From assembly GCF_000403645.1 (NCBI RefSeq), contig NC_021313.1, positions 2,809,014 to 2,873,013 of the forward strand: a stretch of 64,000 nt of DNA, read 5' to 3'. Positions 32,748 through 42,234 of this stretch are shown here, one piece after another. Position 1 is the first letter of the stretch; the number at the start of each line of letters is the position of its first letter. This stretch comes from Salinarchaeum sp. Harcht-Bsk1 (GTDB taxonomy: Archaea > Halobacteriota > Halobacteria > Halobacteriales > Salinarchaeaceae). The position numbers and the translations under genes are program-made. The notes under the pieces are model-generated. The model made no database searches, was not told where the DNA came from, and worked only from the letters and a program-made list of their open reading frames with translations.

Positions 32748-33611
32748 TCAATAGTGCCGTTCCTCGACGAGTTCGTCGAAGAGTCGCGAAAGCAACTCCG
32801 TCACCGCCCCACCGCCGACCGAAATTCCGTCGACCTGATCCACGGGCCGAACCTCCCACGTCGTGTTCGTCACGAAGGCCTCATTCGCCTCCCGAACGTC
32901 GGAGGGCTCGTAGGTCCCGGTTCGGACCGGCACCCCGGCGTCCTCGGCCAGATCGATCACCAGCCGACGCGTGATGCCCGGCAACAGATCCCGCGTCGCG
33001 CTCGGGGTGTGCACCGCGTCGTCGTGCACGAAGAAGACGTTGCTCGCGGCTCCTTCGACCACCGCCCCGTCCATATCCCGCAAGAGCGCCTCGTCGGCTG
33101 TCTCGATCAACTCGGCCCGGGCGAGAATCCCGTTCAGGTAGTTGTGGGTCTTCGCTGTCGCGGGGATCGCCGAATCCGGCATCCGCCGCGTCTTCACGGT
33201 CTGGAGGGTCGCCGGTTCGTCCCACACGTCGTCGCCGTCGACGCCCCCGCGGGGCAGTTCCTTGGCGTAGACCACGACGGTCGGATCGACCTCGGGTTGC
33301 GGCGTGAGCTTCCCGGGCTGGCTCCCTCGCGTGATCGAGCATTTGACGTACGCGTCGTCGAACTCGTTGGCGGCGAGCGTCTCGTCGATCCGCTCGCGCA
33401 ACTCCGCCCTTTCGAGGCCGTGATCGAGCGAGAGCGCCTCGCAGGTCCGATCGAGTCTGTCGGCGTGGGCTTCCCACTCGAAGACGTCGCCGCCGTAGGC
33501 CCGGAGCGTCTCGAAGGCGCCGTCGCCGTACTGGAAGCCGCGGTCCTCGACGCTCACGGTCGCTTCTTCGGCCGGTACGATCTCGCCGTCGACGTTGTAC
33601 TGTGGACTCAC
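32748..33611 (-). CDS. pabC: Aminodeoxychorismate lyase (class IV aminotransferase)
   Basis: 287 residues, PLP fold-type IV. GEIVPAEEATVSVEDRGFQY and GDGAFETLRAYGG are the family N-terminus; the PLP Lys lies in the PATAKTHNYLNGILARAELI region; EGAASNVFFVHD and PSATRDLLPGITRR follow. Releases pyruvate from 4-amino-4-deoxychorismate to give p-aminobenzoate, the precursor of the folate/pterin cofactor. Could be a D- or branched-chain aminotransferase by fold; the position directly after pabA, overlapping it by four bases, is what favours PabC. Confidence 0.86.
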   Translation of the reverse strand: MSPQYNVDGEIVPAEEATVSVEDRGFQYGDGAFETLRAYGGDVFEWEAHADRLDRTCEALSLDHGLERAELRERIDETLAANEFDDAYVKCSITRGSQPGKLTPQPEVDPTVVVYAKELPRGGVDGDDVWDEPATLQTVKTRRMPDSAIPATAKTHNYLNGILARAELIETADEALLRDMDGAVVEGAASNVFFVHDDAVHTPSATRDLLPGITRRLVIDLAEDAGVPVRTGTYEPSDVREANEAFVTNTTWEVRPVDQVDGISVGGGAVTELLSRLFDELVEERHY

Positions 33612-34351
33612 GTTCGATCACCACCGCTCCCGCCGGTCCGTTTCGTGCCGTCGCCGGCCTGCCACTCCGCCGCCAGCCGGCAGAACTGCGCGACGAGCTG
33701 CTTGCCGACCGCGAGCGACGCCCCCTCCTCGGCGTCGACCTCGCCGGTGAGGATGCTCTCGGGGTGGAACTGCACGCCGAAGTGGGGTCGTTCACGGTGG
33801 CGGACGCCCATCAGTACCGAGCCGTCGTCGTCGGTCGTCGTTGCCGTCTCGGCCAGGCCCGCTGGCAACTCCGACCGATCGACGGCCAGCGAGTGGTATC
33901 GGCCGACCCGCAGCCGATTCGGGAGTTGCCGGTAGAGGCCCGCTCCGTCGTGCTCGATCACCGACGGCTTGCCGTGGACGACGTCCGGCGCAAGCTCGAC
34001 GATCGCCCCGTTCGCAGCGCAGAGCGCCTGGTGGCCGAGACAGACGCCGAGTGCCGGAACCGCCGTCTCGGCGAAGAGCGGCATCGAGACGCCGGCGTCT
34101 TCGGGATGGCCCGGCCCAGGAGAGACGATCACCCCGTCGGGATCGAGCGTCCGAACGTCCGCGACGTCGATCGCGTCGTTTCGCCGGACGACGACCTCGC
34201 CGGCGAGTTCGCCGACGTACTGCACGAGGTTGTACGCAAAGGAGTCGTAGTTGTCGACGACGAGGATTTCCACGTCGGGCACCGTGTCGGGATTCGGTTC
34301 GGGGACTGTGCGTTCGACAGCGTCGCTCGCTTCGGACGGTTCCGTGCTCAC
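33608..34351 (-). CDS. pabA: Aminodeoxychorismate synthase glutaminase subunit
   Basis: 247 residues, class I glutamine amidotransferase. ILVVDNYDSFAYNLVQYVGE is the family N-terminus; the nucleophile Cys is in GVCLGHQALCAANG; the His-Glu pair is in FHPESI near the C-terminus. Supplies ammonia to PabB. The first 28 residues are an acidic extension. Sequence alone does not separate PabA from TrpG; the neighbours pabB and pabC do. Overlaps both neighbours by four bases, so this is one operon. Confidence 0.85.
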   Translation of the reverse strand: MSTEPSEASDAVERTVPEPNPDTVPDVEILVVDNYDSFAYNLVQYVGELAGEVVVRRNDAIDVADVRTLDPDGVIVSPGPGHPEDAGVSMPLFAETAVPALGVCLGHQALCAANGAIVELAPDVVHGKPSVIEHDGAGLYRQLPNRLRVGRYHSLAVDRSELPAGLAETATTTDDDGSVLMGVRHRERPHFGVQFHPESILTGEVDAEEGASLAVGKQLVAQFCRLAAEWQAGDGTKRTGGSGGDRT

Positions 34352-35943
34352 GGCTGCTCACCTCCCTCGTCGAGGGCATCGACGTCGATCGCCTCGCCGT
34401 TCACCGCGAGCGAGGCCCGTTCACCAAGCGCTCGATCGACGGCGTTCACGAGCGCCCGGCCCTTGTCGAGGGTCTCGCGGTACTCTCGCTGTGGCACCGA
34501 ATCGTGGACGATCCCGGCGCCGACGCGGAGGTCGTAGCGATCCTCGTGGCGCACGAGCGTCCGGATGACGATATTCAACGTCGCGCGACCGTCGAAGCCG
34601 AAGATGCCGATCGATCCGGTGTATGGACCGCGTCGGGTCCCCTCGAGTTCGTCGATGATCTCCATCGTCCGCGGTTTCGGCGCGCCGGTGATCGTGCCGC
34701 CCGGGAACACCGCCGCGATGGCGTCCGCGAGCGTCGCTCCCTCCCGAAGTTTCCCTTCGACGAGCGAGACGAGGTGCATCACTTCCGAGTAGCGATCGAC
34801 CCGACGGTACTCGGTGACCTCGACGGTGCCGTACGCAGCGACCTTTCCGAGGTCGTTCCGTTCGAGGTCGACGAGCATCGCGTGCTCTGCGCGTTCCTTC
34901 TCGTCGCTCGTGAGTTCGGTTTCGAGGGCGGCGTCCGCTTCGGGATCGTCGCTCCGTGGGCGGGTGCCGGCGATCGGCTCTGTCCGGATTCGATCCCCGT
35001 CGCGTTCGAGGAGGAGTTCCGGACTCGCGCTCACCAGATCCGCCGCAGGGAGCTCGAGCAGCGCCGAGTACGGTGCGGGATTCACCGAACGAAGGGCGTC
35101 GTACGCCGCGACGGGGTGGACGGCTGCCGGCGCGGAGAGACGCTGGGAGACGTTCGCCTGGAAGGTGTCCCCGGCGCGCACGTATTCCTTGACCGCCCGG
35201 ACCCGATCGGCGTAGGTCTCCGGGGTGCAATCGCTCTCGAACGTCGCGTCCCCGGCGGCATCCCCGACGGTCGGCACGTCGGGGTCGCCCTTTTCGATCC
35301 GATCGACGAGATCGAGTGCGCGCTCCTGGCCGCGGTCGAACGCGGCGTCCGCGTCGGTGCGATCTCCCTCGCCGCCAATCGCCGGGCACGCCGTGATCCG
35401 GAGCGTCGTCTCGCCCTCGGTCGTGGGACACTCCCAGGCAGCGAGCCGATCGAAGAACGCTGCCTGGAACCGCGGCAGGTCCCGGTCGTCCACGGCTTCG
35501 CCCGGCAGGTCCTCTAGCTCTCGGACGACGTCGTAGGACAGCCAGCCGATCGCGCCACAGGGGCACGGGATCTCGCAGTCGCCGCGACGGAGCGCCTCTG
35601 CCTGCAGTAGCGCCTGGAGTGCAGCGAGCGTCGGCGAGTCGTCCCCCGTCGGGGCCCGTCCGCTGGACCCTTCACCGTCGACTGGGGCGTTTCGAGACCG
35701 GGCCTGCGGACCGACCGTCAGTCGCTCGATTGGATCGACGCCGAAGTAGCCCCAGCCGGACTGGCCGCCGGTCGTCTCGAGGAAGGCCCCGCCATCGCCA
35801 TCCCCGCCGCGAGCCCGCCGGTAGGCATCGAAGGGATCGTCGACCGGCAGGCTAACTTCGACGGGGACCCGCGTGCCGGTCGGCGCGTCGGCGGCCGTCG
35901 ACAGGAACGCGTCCCTGTCGGTAACGACGGTCGCCTCGGTCAT
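34348..35943 (-). CDS. pabB: Aminodeoxychorismate synthase component I
   Basis: 531 residues, chorismate-binding enzyme. Core motifs: EYVRAGDTFQANVSQRL, SASPELLLERDGDRI, EPIAGTRPRSDD, DLERNDLGKVAAYGTVEV, VSLVEGKLREGA, FPGGTITGAPKPRTMEIIDE. The first 170 residues form the N-terminal subdomain. Joins ammonia to chorismate to form aminodeoxychorismate. A TrpE assignment is possible by fold; the pabC-like neighbour argues for PABA synthesis. First gene of the operon; a TATA-like CAATACG lies about 26 bases before the ATG. Confidence 0.86.
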   Translation of the reverse strand: MTEATVVTDRDAFLSTAADAPTGTRVPVEVSLPVDDPFDAYRRARGGDGDGGAFLETTGGQSGWGYFGVDPIERLTVGPQARSRNAPVDGEGSSGRAPTGDDSPTLAALQALLQAEALRRGDCEIPCPCGAIGWLSYDVVRELEDLPGEAVDDRDLPRFQAAFFDRLAAWECPTTEGETTLRITACPAIGGEGDRTDADAAFDRGQERALDLVDRIEKGDPDVPTVGDAAGDATFESDCTPETYADRVRAVKEYVRAGDTFQANVSQRLSAPAAVHPVAAYDALRSVNPAPYSALLELPAADLVSASPELLLERDGDRIRTEPIAGTRPRSDDPEADAALETELTSDEKERAEHAMLVDLERNDLGKVAAYGTVEVTEYRRVDRYSEVMHLVSLVEGKLREGATLADAIAAVFPGGTITGAPKPRTMEIIDELEGTRRGPYTGSIGIFGFDGRATLNIVIRTLVRHEDRYDLRVGAGIVHDSVPQREYRETLDKGRALVNAVDRALGERASLAVNGEAIDVDALDEGGEQP

Positions 35944-36024
35944 GTTCGAGGGGAGCGCGGCTGGTCGTATTGTCCTTGCGGTGGGTCGAGACGGGGCGAC
36001 ACGGCAGGCTCGAAGAAAGTGGCG

Positions 36025-36657
36025 TCAGTACTCGCCAGCCTGGTCGATCCAGCCCTGGATCCGGCCCTCGGCGATGTCGGATTCCTCGGCGAGGCCGGCT
36101 GCGTCGGCGGCCGCGAGTTCGCCGACAGTCTCGACGCCAGCGTCACCGAGGCGCTCGGCGTAGGCGGGCCCGATGCCGTTCAGAACGTCGACGGGTTCGC
36201 TGGAGCCGGCCGCCTCGGTTGCTTCGGCCTCCTCTTCGTCCGATTCCTCGTCGACGGGAGCCTCGGGCTCCTCGGCGTCGGGAATCTCGACCTCGTCGGG
36301 TTCGTCCTCCGCTGCCGTCGCTGTTTCGTCCTCAGGTGCCGCCTCCGTGTCCGCCTCCTCCTCAGCACCCGTTTCGGCTTCTTCGTCGACGCTCGTCCCG
36401 GTTTCTTCCTCGATACTCGTTTCGGCCTCGTCGGCGACGCTCTCAGTTTCCTCCTCGGCAGCCGCCTCGTCCTCGTCCTCGTCCCCGGAGACGGCGACCG
36501 CGTGACTGCCACCCGAAGTCGACTCCTCGACGTCGGCCCCTTTGACTGCAGCCTCGTTCTCGGGGTCGTGCTCGACCGTCACGGTCACGTCGCGTTCGGG
36601 CTCGGACCCGCCCTCGTCGAGGCCGAGGAGGGACTTCAGCTTCCGTACGATAGACAT
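36025..36657 (-). CDS. Small acidic protein with C-terminal helix-hairpin-helix
   Basis: 210 residues. A short basic N-terminus (SIVRKLKSLLGLDEG), about 120 residues of very acidic Glu/Ala/Thr-rich low complexity, then a HhH domain (VLNGIGPAYAERLGDAGVET) of the kind that binds DNA or protein partners. ATG 36657 has CATTAACA about 27 bases upstream. Function unknown; frequent in haloarchaea. Confidence 0.7.
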   Translation of the reverse strand: MSIVRKLKSLLGLDEGGSEPERDVTVTVEHDPENEAAVKGADVEESTSGGSHAVAVSGDEDEDEAAAEEETESVADEAETSIEEETGTSVDEEAETGAEEEADTEAAPEDETATAAEDEPDEVEIPDAEEPEAPVDEESDEEEAEATEAAGSSEPVDVLNGIGPAYAERLGDAGVETVGELAAADAAGLAEESDIAEGRIQGWIDQAGEY

Positions 36658-36741
36658 ACGTACAATTTCGTTCGCCCCCGGTGTTAATGTCACCGATAGC
36701 TGGGCTCCGGAGCGCTCCCTCGCGGGCTCGATTCTCCGCGC

Positions 36742-37557
36742 TCACTCGAGGTGTGATCGGAGCGCAGCATTCATCGCCTCGACGGGCGCCGCTTCTCCCG
36801 TCCAACGCTCGAACGCCGCCACGCCCTGGAAGAGAAGCATCCACGCGCCGTCGATCGTGTCTGCTCCGGCAGCGGCCGCGTCGGCCAACAGGCGGGTTTC
36901 GATCGGGCTGTAGACCGCGTCGAAGACGACCAGGTCCTCGTGCAGCGCGTCGGCGTCGACCGGCGACACGTCGTCGTCCATCCCGACGCTGGTGGCGTTC
37001 GCGAGCACGTCGGCGTCGGCGAGCAGGTCGGGAACGGCCTCGAGTCCGTGACCCTCCGCACGGGGCACGTCGCTCGCGAGGTCGTGGGCCTTCGAGGCGG
37101 TGCGATTCGCCACGTGGACGGACGCACCCGCGTCGGCCAGCGCGAACGCGATCGCGCGGCCCGCGCCGCCGGCACCAATCTGGACGGCGGTTGTGCCGTC
37201 GAGATCGACGTCGTGGTGGGCGAAACTCCGGCGAACGCCCGCGACGTCTGTGTTGTGGCCCGTCGGGCGACCGCCGTTCGTAGACCCCACGCTCGAAAAG
37301 TCGACCGTGTTCACCGCGCCGATGCGTTCGGCAGTCTCGTCTGGCTCCACGTGGTCGAGGACGTCCTGCTTGAACGGAATGGTGACGTTCAGGCCGGCGA
37401 TGCCGAGGTCCGCCGCTGCCTCGATGGCCGCGCCGGCGTCCTCGGGTTCGTAGGTGACGTAGCGGGCGTCGATCTCGAGTTCCTCGTAGCCGGCCTCGTG
37501 CATCGGCGGCGAGAGCGAGTGGCCGACGGGGTTTCCGATGAGTCCGTAGACGTCCAT
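36742..37557 (-). CDS. aroE: Shikimate dehydrogenase
   Basis: 271 residues. Reduces 3-dehydroshikimate to shikimate with NADPH on the route to chorismate, which feeds the pab genes nearby. Substrate-binding [20 protein letters not shown] at 5-24 and [15 protein letters not shown] (catalytic Lys), cofactor loop [26 protein letters not shown] (Arg for the NADPH phosphate) and C-terminal [15 protein letters not shown]. All key residues are present. ATG 37557 fits the family start. Confidence 0.95.
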   Translation of the reverse strand: MDVYGLIGNPVGHSLSPPMHEAGYEELEIDARYVTYEPEDAGAAIEAAADLGIAGLNVTIPFKQDVLDHVEPDETAERIGAVNTVDFSSVGSTNGGRPTGHNTDVAGVRRSFAHHDVDLDGTTAVQIGAGGAGRAIAFALADAGASVHVANRTASKAHDLASDVPRAEGHGLEAVPDLLADADVLANATSVGMDDDVSPVDADALHEDLVVFDAVYSPIETRLLADAAAAGADTIDGAWMLLFQGVAAFERWTGEAAPVEAMNAALRSHLE

Positions 37558-37695
37558 GCTCGTCGAATCGCACCCCCGGGGTTTGGGGTTTGCGCGTCGC
37601 GGTGGCGGTCCCCGATCGTGCGGTCTCGGCCGCTGTCCACGTGGACCCCGTACCGACCACCGGCGTATTTGGCGCTCCCGAACGAACCCTCGGCC

Positions 37696-38199
37696 ATGCT
37701 CGTCGGTATCATCTCCGACACCCACGACAACGTCGCGGCGGTCGAACGGGCCGTGGACGTCTTCGAGGCGCGCGACGTCGAGACCGTCGTCCACTGCGGC
37801 GACGTGATCGCTCCGCCAGTCGTCCCCTTCTTCGAGGGGCTCGAAGTCCACGCCGTCCTCGGGAACAACGACGGCGAACTGGACGGGCTGGAGTCGGCAT
37901 TTCGCGACCTCGGCAACGGCTCAGAACTGCACGGCCGCTTCGCCGTCGTCTCCTTCGACGGGTTCGAGGTCGCGATGCTCCACGGCGAGGACCTCGACGA
38001 GGTCGACGACCTCGCTGCCGGCGGCGAGTACGACCTCGTCTGCCACGGGCACCACCACGAGGCCGAGCAGCGCGAGGTGGACGGCACGACCGTCCTGAAC
38101 CCCGGCGGCCACTTCCCGACGATTCCCGCGGAGCACCGGAGCGTCGCGATCCTCGACACGGACGACGGCTCCGTCGAATTCGTGAACGTGGCGGAGTGA
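37696..38199 (+). CDS. YfcE/MJ0936-type metallophosphoesterase
   Basis: 167 residues. Calcineurin-like fold with GIISDTHDN (residues 4-12), HCGDVI, LGNNDGE, HGED and [10 protein letters not shown], which together bind two metals; LNPGGH closes the active site. Cleaves phosphodiesters in vitro in family members; physiological substrate unknown. Start is supported by GTATTTGG about 29 bases upstream. Confidence 0.92.
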   Translation: MLVGIISDTHDNVAAVERAVDVFEARDVETVVHCGDVIAPPVVPFFEGLEVHAVLGNNDGELDGLESAFRDLGNGSELHGRFAVVSFDGFEVAMLHGEDLDEVDDLAAGGEYDLVCHGHHHEAEQREVDGTTVLNPGGHFPTIPAEHRSVAILDTDDGSVEFVNVAE

Positions 38200-38282
38200 A
38201 GCGACCCAGAGAATCCTGACTCCTCGTAGATCGCCGCTGGCAAGACAAACGGCGTCGCTGGCTCGTTGAATACTGCCGCAGG

Positions 38283-38765
38283 TTATTCGAAGATCCTCGC
38301 AATCTCGGCGTCAGTCGCAGCGACCACGGTCTCGGGATCGAACGCCGCGACGGCCTCCGGCGTCCCCGCACCGCCCCAGATCTCCTCGTGCTCGAGCAGC
38401 GACTCGTCGAACAGCGTGCGCTCGATCCCGTGCCCGACCGGCGGCACGCCGCCGATCGACCAGCCGGTGTACTCCTTTACCTCGTCCGGGCTTGCCGTGC
38501 GAGCGTCAGCGGCGCCGAGGTACTCGGCGAGCGCGTCGACGTCGACGCGATGCTCCCCGCTCGCGTACGCGACGATCGGTTCCGTCGATCCGTCGTCGAA
38601 CTCGACGACCAGGACGACGCTCTTGACGATCGCGCCGAGCGGGCAGCCGATCGCCTCGGCGGCGTCTGCAGCGCTGTGCGTGCCCTCGGGGAGCTCCTCG
38701 ACGGTGACGTGGAGGTCGTATTCCTCGTCGACCTGCTCCTGGTATCGCGCCGCGGTGTCGTGCAT
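38283..38765 (-). CDS. YbaK/EbsC-family aminoacyl-tRNA deacylase
   Basis: 160 residues. Motifs: GCPLGAIVKSVVLVVEF (catalytic Lys region), ASGEHRVDVDALAEYLG, EYTGWSIGGVPPVGHG. Removes mischarged amino acid from tRNA (typically Cys or Ala on tRNA-Pro) in the family. The start is one base downstream of the FAH-family stop, so the two are in one operon and probably translationally coupled. Confidence 0.9.
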   Translation of the reverse strand: MHDTAARYQEQVDEEYDLHVTVEELPEGTHSAADAAEAIGCPLGAIVKSVVLVVEFDDGSTEPIVAYASGEHRVDVDALAEYLGAADARTASPDEVKEYTGWSIGGVPPVGHGIERTLFDESLLEHEEIWGGAGTPEAVAAFDPETVVAATDAEIARIFE

Positions 38766-38766
38766 G

Positions 38767-39501
38767 TCAGTTCGGAATCGCAACCTCGTGTTCCAGCCGA
38801 CCCACGCCCTCGACCTCGATCTCGATCGTGTCGCCGTCGGCCAGCGGTCCTACGCCCTCGGGCGTCCCGGTCAGGATCACGTCGCCGGGTTCGAGGGTGA
38901 GGTACGCGGAAATCTCCGCTATCAACTCCGGAATCGGGAAGACGAGGTGGTCCAACGTCGAATCCTGTCGCAGCTCGCCGTTCTGCCAGAGGCGGATCCG
39001 CGCGTCGTCTGGGACCTCGTCGGGCGTCGCGAGGACCGGGCCGAGCGGCGCGGCGCCGTCGAAGGCCTTTCCGCGGACCCAGTTCTGCTCGCGGGACTGG
39101 TCGTCGCGATTCGAGAGGTCGACGCCACAGGTGTACCCCGCGATCACGTCCTCGGCGTGGGCCTCCGCGACATCGCGGCACTGCTCGCCGATCACCACGC
39201 CGAGTTCGGCCTCGTACTCGAGGGTCTCCTTCCCCGCCGGGAGTTCGACGATATCGTCGTGGCTCGCGACGGTGTTCGGCGGCTTGAGGAAGAGCAGCGG
39301 GCGATCCGGCACGTCCTCGTCGCGCTCGTCGGCGTGGGCGACGTAGTTCCGGCCGATACAGACGATCTTCTCGGGGTCGCAGGGTGCGAGCACGTCGACC
39401 TCGTCGAGATCGTACTCGCGGCCGGCGAACGCGACGCCGTCGTCGGTCCAGGTGCCCTCGCGGACTGCGCCCGCGGGATCGCGGAATCGAACCGTGTGCA
39501 T
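38767..39501 (-). CDS. Fumarylacetoacetate hydrolase family protein
   Basis: 244 residues. KIVCIGRNYVAHADER, LFLKPPNTVASHDDIV, LEYEAELGVVIG (metal Glu pair) and VILTGTPEGVGPLADGDTIE are the family motifs. Members hydrolyse or decarboxylate acylpyruvates, or are oxaloacetate decarboxylases; the exact substrate is unclear. Upstream partner of the YbaK gene on the same transcript. Confidence 0.9.
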   Translation of the reverse strand: MHTVRFRDPAGAVREGTWTDDGVAFAGREYDLDEVDVLAPCDPEKIVCIGRNYVAHADERDEDVPDRPLLFLKPPNTVASHDDIVELPAGKETLEYEAELGVVIGEQCRDVAEAHAEDVIAGYTCGVDLSNRDDQSREQNWVRGKAFDGAAPLGPVLATPDEVPDDARIRLWQNGELRQDSTLDHLVFPIPELIAEISAYLTLEPGDVILTGTPEGVGPLADGDTIEIEVEGVGRLEHEVAIPN

Positions 39502-39598
39502 GCTCGGTGATTTGGATGCGGGGAGTTAGGCGTTGGTGCTCCGGCAGCGATCGGTCCACGGTGGAGTGGCGAAGATTCCGTCCGGCGATCCACGCCGT

Positions 39599-40575
39599 TC
39601 ACACCCCCGGTTCGTTCGCGAGGGCGGTGTCCTCCGTTGGGACCGTCGCGGTGGCGACGCCGATGCGGTCGCCGACGTCGAGGCTCGGCGACGCGTCGGG
39701 CCACTGCCTGAACTGTCGCTCGACGCCGGATGGGTCCCAGACCTGCTCGAAGTTCGACGCCTTCGGCGTGGCCATGAGCACCTGCAGGCTCGTTTCCGTT
39801 CCCTGGACGTCGAAGCTCCTCGCAAAGATCCGGTCGGGATTCGGGCCCGCTGCGCTACGGAGGTCGAACGTGGCGTACTGGTAGGAGCCCAGCCGTTCGA
39901 GCGCGGCCGCAAGCCAGTCGGGCGGCGTCGGTCCCTCCTTCGCGCGAGCGATCGACCGCCGGAGGAGTCCAGTCGCGAACTGCTCGTACGCCGCGTCTGT
40001 CGCCTCCTCTAGCTCCTCATCGATGTAGTTCCACGGCCGGGCGAACGCGAGGCCGGTGTCGGAGACACCGAGTTTCCCGTGGGTTTCGAACGAGTAGACG
40101 CCGTGGCCCTCGATCCGCGTGTCCGGGTCGTCCGCCGTATATTCGCTATCCAGTCCCCGTTCGTCGACCGGCCCCGCGGCGTAGGCGCCAGTGCCGGCGA
40201 GGAGCTGGGACTGCGCGAAGGACGTTTCGTACCTGGTGATCGCGGTCTGGCGCAGCGACCCGAGGGACTCCGGATCGGTGACACCGAGGAAGCGATACGC
40301 TCCGCCCGTCGTCGTCGCCCAGTCCGCCACGGGCGCGTCTCGTTCTCGCAGAGCGACGCAGTCGACGTACTCCATCGAGGCCCTCGCGTAGGGTCGCTCC
40401 CAGTCCGGCTGGTCGACCACCGACTGGAGATTCGGATCGACGAGCAATGCGGTGTCCAGCGAGCCGCCGGTGCTGTCACCGCCATTGCCCCCGAGGAAAG
40501 GAACCCTGTACACCCGGCCAACCCCGCGGTCAGTCCGCTGCCGACCGCACCGAGTACGCACCGTCTGGATCGCAT
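39599..40575 (-). pseudogene. Lipoprotein gene with one-base frameshift
   Basis: ATG 40575 opens a twin-arginine/lipobox leader (MRSRRCVLGAVGSGLTAGLAGC) with a TATA-like CATTTTTG about 29 bases upstream. After about 30 codons the frame is lost at the CCCCC run 40488-40492 (plus strand); one extra base would continue into a 300-residue frame ending at 39599 that begins GNGGDSTGGSLDTALLVDPN. That frame is protein-like but has no start of its own. So this is either a recent pseudogene or an assembly indel. Product unknown. Confidence 0.6.
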
Positions 40576-40830
40576 CGTGGGATGGAGGCACACGGCACAG
40601 GCAAAAATGATGTGGCTCGGAGTTCCCTACGGGCATCGCCGAAGCTGCGGCCGCCGACCGTGGAGCGGCCGGCGCCGTGGGGATTGAGCTGGTCGAGTGC
40701 CTGAAGCAGGAGTGCGAACGTGCGATTCTCGTGGGTCTGCGCGGCTCCTGTCCGGAAAATCGGTTCCGTTGGCGGTCGATCGTGCCACCGTCTGTGACGG
40801 ACTCGCGTGGCGTCCGGCGAATCGAAGGCA

Positions 40831-40836
40831 TTTATT
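40831..40836 (+). promoter_or_regulatory. TATA box of the intact tRNA-Glu
   Basis: TTTATT lies 28-33 bases ahead of the first tRNA base. No comparably placed box precedes the second tRNA-Glu copy at 50240. Confidence 0.5.
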
Positions 40837-40863
40837 GTATCCGCTGCATCGGACCGAGTGAAG

Positions 40864-40938
40864 GCACCGTTGGTGTAGTCCGGCCAATCATTTTGGCCTT
40901 TCGAGCCGAAGACCTGGGTTCAAATCCCAGACGGTGCA
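40864..40938 (+). tRNA. tRNA-Glu(UUC)
   Basis: 75 bases. Acceptor GCACCGT pairs with ACGGTGC, discriminator A, anticodon stem TTGGC/GCCGA with loop CTTTCGA giving anticodon UUC, T arm CTGGG-TTCAAAT-CCCAG. No CCA encoded. Its 3' part is the left attachment site of the integrative element. Confidence 0.93.
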
Positions 40939-40939
40939 T
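40872..40939 (+). repeat. attL: 68-base direct repeat in tRNA-Glu
   Basis: Identical to 50293-50360. It covers the tRNA from the D arm to the 3' end. The 23-base 3' core (40917-40939) recurs two more times, at 50473 and 50664. The integrase gene starts 154 bases on. Confidence 0.8.
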
Positions 40940-41092
40940 GCAATTCCTTCTCCGGCTGGCGATTATCCTCCGTAGATTAACGAGAGGTTAGTCAGATGCG
41001 CCAGACCGATTCGACTCAACGGAAGACGGACCCCGACGCTGTACAGCGATTAGAAATATGTCAGACCGAAATACATTCTCCGGGAGAGTGCC

Positions 41093-42193
41093 ATGCTTCC
41101 TGATGACGTTCCGCTGGTGACTGGACCGGCTGAAGAGCGTCTGAGCGACCGCCAGCTGGTGGATTATCGAAATCATCGCGAGGATTTTCTCACTTGGCTC
41201 TACGCTTTCGGGAAGGATCCCGAGAGCGCAGTGGGCTACAGTGCAGACACGGTACTACGAACGGCATATCGAGTTGATCAGTTCTACCGGTGGGTCTGGG
41301 ACCAGCGTGGCTACACGAGTAGCCCATCATCCGAGGATGCAGATGCCTACGTCCGAGATCTCGCAATGGGTGAGGAGTCGAACACCCACAAGTCCAACAC
41401 GCTATCTGCTCTCAAACGGCTGTTCAAGTGGCGAGAGTACGAGCGGGGAGGAGATTCGTGGGAGCCCGAGTTCACGTTTTCACGCAACTCTCCGGCATCC
41501 CAACCTCGAGACTACCTCACCCGAGAGGAGCGGAACCAACTCCGAGAAGCTGCTCTGGAATACGGTTCGATCCCCGCCTATAACGATCTCTCGCCGGATG
41601 CACGTACCCGTTGGAAGCGATATCTCGCCCAACGCTTCGAGAAGCCCATGGAAGAGGTCGTTCCGGCAGACTGGAGCCGAGCAAACGGATGGAAAATTCC
41701 GTCTCTCGTCTGGGTCTCACTCGACTGCGGACTCCGACCTATCGAGGTCGAGCGCGCAACAACCAGCTGGGTAGATACCGAGAATGGTGTACTGCGAATA
41801 CCGAAGGAGGAATCCAGTAAGAACCGAGATAACTGGACAGTCGGACTAACGGATCGAACCTCCGACTCCCTCCGACGGTGGCTGTCGGAGCGGCAGAATT
41901 ATTCGGAATATCATGGCAGAGAGGCACTGTGGCTGACCCGCGAAGGAAATCCGTATCGATCTCAGTCACTACGATACGTCCTTCAGCGGATCTGCGAGGA
42001 GGGGGACATTGCTACGTCTGATCGCAGCTTGTCATGGTACTCGCTTCGCCACTCTGTGGGGACGTATATGACCAGAGAGGAGGGCTTAGCAGCCGCTCAG
42101 GTTCAACTCCGGCACAAGTCCGAGACAACCACCATGAAATACGATCAAGCTCCGGTAGAGGATCGGAAAGACGCCCTAGAGCGGATGGGGTAG
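41093..42193 (+). CDS. Tyrosine recombinase (integrase)
   Basis: 366 residues. N-terminal SAM-like core-binding domain (about 15-130), catalytic domain with Arg in LDCGLRPIEVE, Lys near IPKEESSKNRDN, the box SWYSLRHSVGTYM (Tyr replaces the usual first His of H-x-x-R) and C-terminal LRHKSETTTMKYDQAP with the nucleophile Tyr. Starts 154 bases past the tRNA-Glu 3' end, the usual place for an integrase that uses the tRNA as att site. All catalytic residues except the first box His appear intact, so it may be active. Confidence 0.93.
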   Translation: MLPDDVPLVTGPAEERLSDRQLVDYRNHREDFLTWLYAFGKDPESAVGYSADTVLRTAYRVDQFYRWVWDQRGYTSSPSSEDADAYVRDLAMGEESNTHKSNTLSALKRLFKWREYERGGDSWEPEFTFSRNSPASQPRDYLTREERNQLREAALEYGSIPAYNDLSPDARTRWKRYLAQRFEKPMEEVVPADWSRANGWKIPSLVWVSLDCGLRPIEVERATTSWVDTENGVLRIPKEESSKNRDNWTVGLTDRTSDSLRRWLSERQNYSEYHGREALWLTREGNPYRSQSLRYVLQRICEEGDIATSDRSLSWYSLRHSVGTYMTREEGLAAAQVQLRHKSETTTMKYDQAPVEDRKDALERMG

Positions 42194-42234
42194 TTCAATT
42201 TGTAACGGGCCGATACACCGTTACAAATACTAAA

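Noticed and set aside
40488-40492. Programmed frameshift in the lipoprotein gene
   Set aside because: No slippery heptamer or downstream structure stands out; assembly error or pseudogene is simpler.
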